Assembly (NCBI GenBank): GCA_033064195.1
Contig: JARBJD010000707.1
Location: 1 to 21,503 of the forward strand
Length of the DNA stretch: 21,503 nucleotides
Source of the DNA: Blattamonas nauphoetae
Taxonomy: Eukaryota > Preaxostyla > Oxymonadida
Direction of reading: 5' to 3'
The position numbers and the translations under genes were made by a program. How positions within the stretch are numbered: the first letter of the stretch is position 1; every line of letters starts with the position of its first letter. This document shows positions 17,418 to 21,503 of this stretch, piece after piece. The notes below the pieces were generated by a model. That model saw nothing but the letters and a program-made list of their open reading frames with translations, was not told the origin of the DNA and searched no databases.

Positions 17418-17438
17418 GAATTTTTTAATTTGTATTAA
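17418..17438 (+). promoter_or_regulatory. T-rich start motif before the right 70-residue ORF
   Basis: GAATTTTTTAATTTGTATTAA abuts the ATG and is identical to the left copy despite changes on both sides of it. Confidence 0.5.
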
Positions 17439-17651
17439 ATGAATCCAACTGAAATGTACAACGAAAGACGTCGAGTACGTTCAGAACAAGCATTAATTGA
17501 TTCAATGAGAGAAGAGAACTGTTCACTAGTCTCTGAGTATGTCAGAAATAATGTGCCGGTGACGTATGTTCATGAGGGAATCAAGAATTTTAATTCCAAT
17601 GAAAGAGCAACCAAAAATGAATCGACAAAAATACAATTCACAAATGATTGA
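17439..17651 (+). CDS. Small hypothetical protein, 70 residues (right copy)
   Basis: It has the same length as the left copy. It differs at about nine residues, most of them in the part that overlaps or lies just before the S74 gene start (GIKNFNSNERATKN here). The first 45 residues are nearly unchanged. Conservation of the open frame in both copies is mild support for a real gene. Confidence 0.5.
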   Translation: MNPTEMYNERRRVRSEQALIDSMREENCSLVSEYVRNNVPVTYVHEGIKNFNSNERATKNESTKIQFTND

Positions 17652-18489
17652 GAAAATGATTGATCATAATCTCTCGACAACCAACGAGAATGCAGCAGTA
17701 ATTGACTCACTGCAGAAGACAACAGAAGCACACAAGACAGCGATCTCTTCAATCCAAAAAGTAGTCAGCACAAATGGATCGATCACGACACCAGAAATTG
17801 GAGGATTGATCAATGTGAATGGAGCGAAGTGGAATATCTCAGAAGGATCACTTCCGAAGTATCCTGGAACATATCCAGCTTCAACATTTAAGTCTGGTAT
17901 ATCAATTTCACAATCGCTTTCAGAAACTTCAGGAATTCAGTTCAATGGTGATGGTATCATTATGTGGTCACCGTGTGACTCACCAGCTTTGTATTACTAC
18001 GATGAGGACACTGGTTCAGGAGTATTTTCAATCTCACCAACAGGAAGTTTTTCTCAGCTATCAGACAGAAGAGTGAAAAGAAATATTGAACCATACCCTG
18101 ATGTTCTTGAACAACTGAATAAAGTGGAAATTGTTCGCTACCAATTCAACACATTCGACTCGAAGATCAACAAAGTGACAAAGCAAATAGAGAATGAGAC
18201 AGATGAAGAACACTTGAAGAACTGCAAAGAGAAATGTGAATGCTTGAAGAAGGAAAGTGAGAAGAAACACATTGGTGTGATTGCACAACACATCCAAGAA
18301 ATATTCCCAGAGGTTGTGAATGATTCCAATCCAGATTGTCTTCAAGTTGATTATGCAGAACTCTCCTGTTTTTGTATCAAAGCCATTCAGGAATTATGCT
18401 CAATTGTCGGACAACAACAGACACTCATCAATGAACTCATTCAAAAATATAATTCCCTGATCGAAACAATGACTAATATTCCAACATGA
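17599..18489 (+). CDS. Fibre/spike-like S74 protein (right copy)
   Basis: This is the 296-residue counterpart of the left S74 protein. The S74 domain is unchanged except for one conservative difference (V to I near the end), and SDRRVK with the Ser-Lys pair is retained. About eleven of the twelve differences I can count lie before the cleavage serine, in the stalk and beta-rich head (for example S to K in TFKSG, K to S in PCDSP, T to E in TPEIGG). The chaperone part is thus conserved while the part expected to face the outside varies. The end overlaps the 136-residue gene's end by 17 bases, as in the left copy. Confidence 0.82.
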   Translation: MKEQPKMNRQKYNSQMIEKMIDHNLSTTNENAAVIDSLQKTTEAHKTAISSIQKVVSTNGSITTPEIGGLINVNGAKWNISEGSLPKYPGTYPASTFKSGISISQSLSETSGIQFNGDGIIMWSPCDSPALYYYDEDTGSGVFSISPTGSFSQLSDRRVKRNIEPYPDVLEQLNKVEIVRYQFNTFDSKINKVTKQIENETDEEHLKNCKEKCECLKKESEKKHIGVIAQHIQEIFPEVVNDSNPDCLQVDYAELSCFCIKAIQELCSIVGQQQTLINELIQKYNSLIETMTNIPT

Positions 18490-18883
18490 GATCAACCAGA
18501 AATTCATAATACTCCTTGATTATTTTTCCATTGATTAACTCTTTAGTTTTCATCTCGATTGGTTCACCAGAACTGTCTTTGAACCAGATCTTCACAATTG
18601 ATTGTCGAGTAGTTAATTCCCACTTCTTTCGCTTCGCAATCTGTTCGTTACAGAAAGCAACAAACGAGTCATTGAATGCATCAGTCTGAATCCAATCACC
18701 ATGGATTGTGATGTGCTGAGGAATATCCTTTGAAATGACAGTCGATCCATCACTAATCTCTTCCTTCACATGAATGAGTTTACAGTCAAGAAAGTGAACA
18801 TATTTTTGGTTTCTGGAATTGGTAAAATCTGGAGGAAGTTGAGCAGTGTGAGAATTCTGAATTGAGAAATAGCGTTTCACCAT
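18473..18883 (-). CDS. 136-residue hypothetical structural-type protein (right copy)
   Basis: The protein is identical to the left copy at every residue, and gene order and spacing are the same. The start motif before it (18884 to 18908, minus strand) is also kept. Total identity next to a variable fibre gene suggests strong constraint, a very short time since the copies parted, or both. Confidence 0.65.
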   Translation of the reverse strand: MVKRYFSIQNSHTAQLPPDFTNSRNQKYVHFLDCKLIHVKEEISDGSTVISKDIPQHITIHGDWIQTDAFNDSFVAFCNEQIAKRKKWELTTRQSIVKIWFKDSSGEPIEMKTKELINGKIIKEYYEFLVDLMLEY

Positions 18884-18921
18884 CTTTGTTTTCTACAAAA
18901 ATAAAATATCATATTTGATTC

Positions 18922-20610
18922 TTAATATCCTCTCTTCACTTCTTCATAGGCTTCTTGGAGTCGACGATCAATGACATATCGCACTCGTGGTTGTCCATTC
19001 TCAATCCAGAACAGCCAATATGTAGCTTGATGTAATGCCAAAATGGGTGGAGGAGGACCTTCTGGAGTTGATGTGAAATATGGATCAAGTTCTCCCTGAT
19101 TGATTGGTGATCCTCTGTAGACGATATTCACTGATTCTGCTGTTGAGATACCTTCTTCACCACCAGCGATTTCACTTCGATCTGTTGGAACCATGAATGT
19201 GAATGAAGTTGCATCCGTTACTGCTCTAGTTCTCTTAAACGACCCTCCATTGTGGCTAGCAATACGTGACATACAAATTGAATTTTCAAACTCTTCCGTT
19301 GCGGAACAACCAATGAAGTCACCATTCACCATCATCATTTGATAGAACTCAGGTGATATCGTTGACATTGGGAAATTGGGAAAGTTGGATCCAAGCATTT
19401 CGAATTGACCAACGTAGTGAGGATTTCTGAAGACTGTGCATTCGTTTGGTCTTTCAGGGAATAAGCACATTAGATTCATAAGATTGTTGAGTTTGATGCT
19501 GATGTTTGATCTCACTCCCATTGCAGTCGCTTGTGATTGAAATGACTGTGTGTCAATTCTTTCTGCTTTCAGGACATAAACAGTTTTGGAATATGTGTTG
19601 AAGAGGGATTGTTTCGTTGCATCAGTGATTTGATATCCGTAGCAAACTGATGTGACTTTATCCACTGATGAAGACCAGACAGTTGAAGTGGATACCTTCG
19701 TTCTAACCTCATTAACAGTTGTGGCTGTATGATGAGCAGTTTGATCGTATTGAATCACTGGATTTCCAATTTGGGTAAATTCTTGTGTCAGAGTGGAGTA
19801 TTCATTCTCACCCAGTTGATGCATTCCATCTTGATCAACTATAGTAGTAATATTTTTGTCTGGAAATAGATCTCTGACCACCTCAAGTGTTTTTCTAACA
19901 ACAGTTGAAACTCGAACGGGACAATACACAAGTGAATCTGTTGTCAAGTGAAATCTCAAACGTAAATTGCCAAAGATGGAATTAGGATACTGATCAAAGG
20001 TACTCAATGGGAGGAGGTTCACAAATGGAATAACCAGTGGAATTGTCGCGGTGAAAGGTGCTTTGTTTCCATTGAGTGTTGGAACAAAATAGAATCCACA
20101 CACGCTTGGATCCATTCTCTGAACATTTTCAAAAAGACTGTAGCAATGCTTCATGTTGTTTTTCTCTTCAAAAGACTTGAAAGTGTGATACAGAAATGAT
20201 TCGTGAACATGATTATTCTGTAGTGAATTGTCAATGATGTTTCCTTTACTGTCGACGAGTCTCATGTCTCGAATTGCATCTGATGATGATTTATATCCGT
20301 AGAACATTCCATATTGTCCAATCATCCCAAATTTAGCTCCATCGAATGGCTGGTAAAAAGGAACAGTAACAGTTAGATCTATTCGTAAATGACTCTTCGC
20401 AAACTCAGTCACATCATGACCATCATAGCACAATGGAACTTCAATCTCATCTCCGATTCTACATGGCATAGGAGGATTTGTTGGATGCACTTCTTGGATT
20501 GAATACACATGAGGTTCTGAATCCCACTGTTTCGGTAAGTAAGATTGCACTTCGATTTGCTCAATTAATGTCGATGTTGGTTTGGATTGATTTGATCTGT
20601 TACTTCTCAT
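18922..20610 (-). CDS. Major-capsid-like protein 2 (right copy)
   Basis: This 562-residue product has three visible differences from the left copy, all in the first 112 residues. The frame looks whole. All conserved blocks shared with capsid-like protein 1 are present. The 20-base start motif lies directly upstream on the minus strand. Confidence 0.72.
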   Translation of the reverse strand: MRSNRSNQSKPTSTLIEQIEVQSYLPKQWDSEPHVYSIQEVHPTNPPMPCRIGDEIEVPLCYDGHDVTEFAKSHLRIDLTVTVPFYQPFDGAKFGMIGQYGMFYGYKSSSDAIRDMRLVDSKGNIIDNSLQNNHVHESFLYHTFKSFEEKNNMKHCYSLFENVQRMDPSVCGFYFVPTLNGNKAPFTATIPLVIPFVNLLPLSTFDQYPNSIFGNLRLRFHLTTDSLVYCPVRVSTVVRKTLEVVRDLFPDKNITTIVDQDGMHQLGENEYSTLTQEFTQIGNPVIQYDQTAHHTATTVNEVRTKVSTSTVWSSSVDKVTSVCYGYQITDATKQSLFNTYSKTVYVLKAERIDTQSFQSQATAMGVRSNISIKLNNLMNLMCLFPERPNECTVFRNPHYVGQFEMLGSNFPNFPMSTISPEFYQMMMVNGDFIGCSATEEFENSICMSRIASHNGGSFKRTRAVTDATSFTFMVPTDRSEIAGGEEGISTAESVNIVYRGSPINQGELDPYFTSTPEGPPPPILALHQATYWLFWIENGQPRVRYVIDRRLQEAYEEVKRGY

Positions 20611-20630
20611 TTATAGAAAAATAAAAAATA
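20611..20630 (-). promoter_or_regulatory. Full-length start motif before right capsid-like gene 2
   Basis: On the minus strand it reads TATTTTTTATTTTTCTATAA, identical to 5143 to 5162 and 7774 to 7793. Confidence 0.6.
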
Positions 20631-20662
20631 CAATATCAATAATTTCTTTTACTGTTTTGTCT

Positions 20663-21503
20663 CTACATGATTCCTAAATCTTTATGCAACGCTTTCAATG
20701 TGTGATTCGGATAGTACTCAACTTTTGGTTCACCATTGCTGTATCGTAGAACCCACCATGTGGTTGCAGTGGTTGCTAGAATCGGTGCTGGAGGATGAGT
20801 AAATGTTGTCATATCACCTCCACTTTGACTTGGGTTGTAAACATTGTAGTATGTGTCAAGATTGCCTTGATAGATTGGATGTGATCGTAAAGTGACAGCA
20901 GTATTTCCTTTTGAACTGATGGAATCATTGCAGTTCGTTGGACATCCACTACGTTGTGTTGGAAAGCAGAGAAGGAAGTCAGTGTTGTCATGAACTGGAC
21001 GAACTCTTGTCATTGTTTCATTGGGATATGTTCCGTCACCAGTGAGTTTCTCTTCAACGAGAGAATCCGTTAGTGACCGCTCCAAATCATCTGGAACAGC
21101 TAGGTACGAATCGAGATTGAGAGTTGATAATGCAAACTGATAGAAGCGAGCTCCAATAGTTGTTGTCGGTTGTTCTGGATAGTACCTGTTTTGTAAAGTC
21201 ACTGGATATTCTTCTGCATTGGGTTGTGGAAACAAGACTTCATTGTCGTAGTGACGGAAGAGAAGCATGATATCCTTTGCATCCACAACAACCATTTGCT
21301 GAGTACAATCAATTCCTGTTGCTGCTGGTGTCTTCTGAAATGGATAGAATGAGATCTTTTCTGCCGGAATTGTTCCAGGACGATTCTGATACATCTCCAT
21401 GAGTTTCTTTATCGCACCATCTTCATTTTGTATCCAGCACTCATGCACATACATCATCAATCCGATAGTTTGTGACGTTTAATGAGATGTACTGATCCAC
21501 AAA
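20663..21503 (-). pseudogene. Major-capsid-like protein 1, partial right copy running off the window
   Basis: This holds the C-terminal part of the counterpart of the 619-residue left protein, matching it almost residue for residue, including the closing ATTWWVLRY block. Similarity to the left gene continues to the last base of the window, so the rest lies outside. This copy looks broken within the visible part. The gap to capsid-like gene 2 is 32 bases shorter than in the left element. Confidence 0.6.

Noticed and set aside
6869-21503. The whole palindrome as one element with terminal repeats of 7 kb
   Set aside because: The symmetric arms end at AG-starting termini facing each other across unrelated DNA, so the visible ends are outer ends of two elements; not fully excluded without the flanks.

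Overview
The window carries two copies of the same large capsid-bearing Polinton/Maverick-type element in opposite orientation. Their S74-gene ends face each other across a spacer of about 970 bp. The signs of a Polinton are a retrovirus-like integrase, an A32-like packaging ATPase encoded on the opposite strand, capsid-like proteins and AG-starting outer ends, with no reverse transcriptase in view. The genes are short, intronless and tightly packed, and they use the standard genetic code. This best fits a protist genome rich in Mavericks, with a parabasalid such as Trichomonas as my favoured guess. That host call is inference. No certain host gene is visible.

Left copy (1 to about 14352): the C-terminal end of an unknown gene, a small ORF, a GAT microsatellite and the integrase, a small helical protein, the ATPase (minus strand), several unknown structural-looking proteins, two small paralogous MAPG proteins, two large paralogous capsid-like proteins, a 136-residue protein, and then on the minus strand a fibre-like protein with a Peptidase S74 self-cleaving chaperone domain plus a small upstream ORF. 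Beyond that lie about 3.4 kb of non-coding terminal DNA. It holds an array of roughly 139-bp repeats and a 1,267-bp TA-flanked Tc1/mariner-like transposon.

Right copy (about 15326 to the window end) mirrors the left: terminal repeat array without the transposon, small ORF, S74 protein, 136-residue protein, second capsid-like protein and a partial first capsid-like protein that runs off the window. The two copies are almost identical in coding sequence, so they are recent relatives. The left copy looks largely whole in the part seen, with perhaps one or two breaks. The right copy shows at least one. DNA polymerase B and the cysteine protease usual for Polintons are not seen and may lie left of the window.

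Most genes share a T-rich motif ending in TATAAATG or similar directly before the start codon, which suggests one common promoter type. The likely division of labour is integrase for insertion, ATPase for genome packaging, the paired capsid-like proteins for the shell, small basic or amphipathic proteins for core and membrane roles, and the S74 protein as a trimeric fibre or spike. The terminal repeat array may serve replication or packaging.
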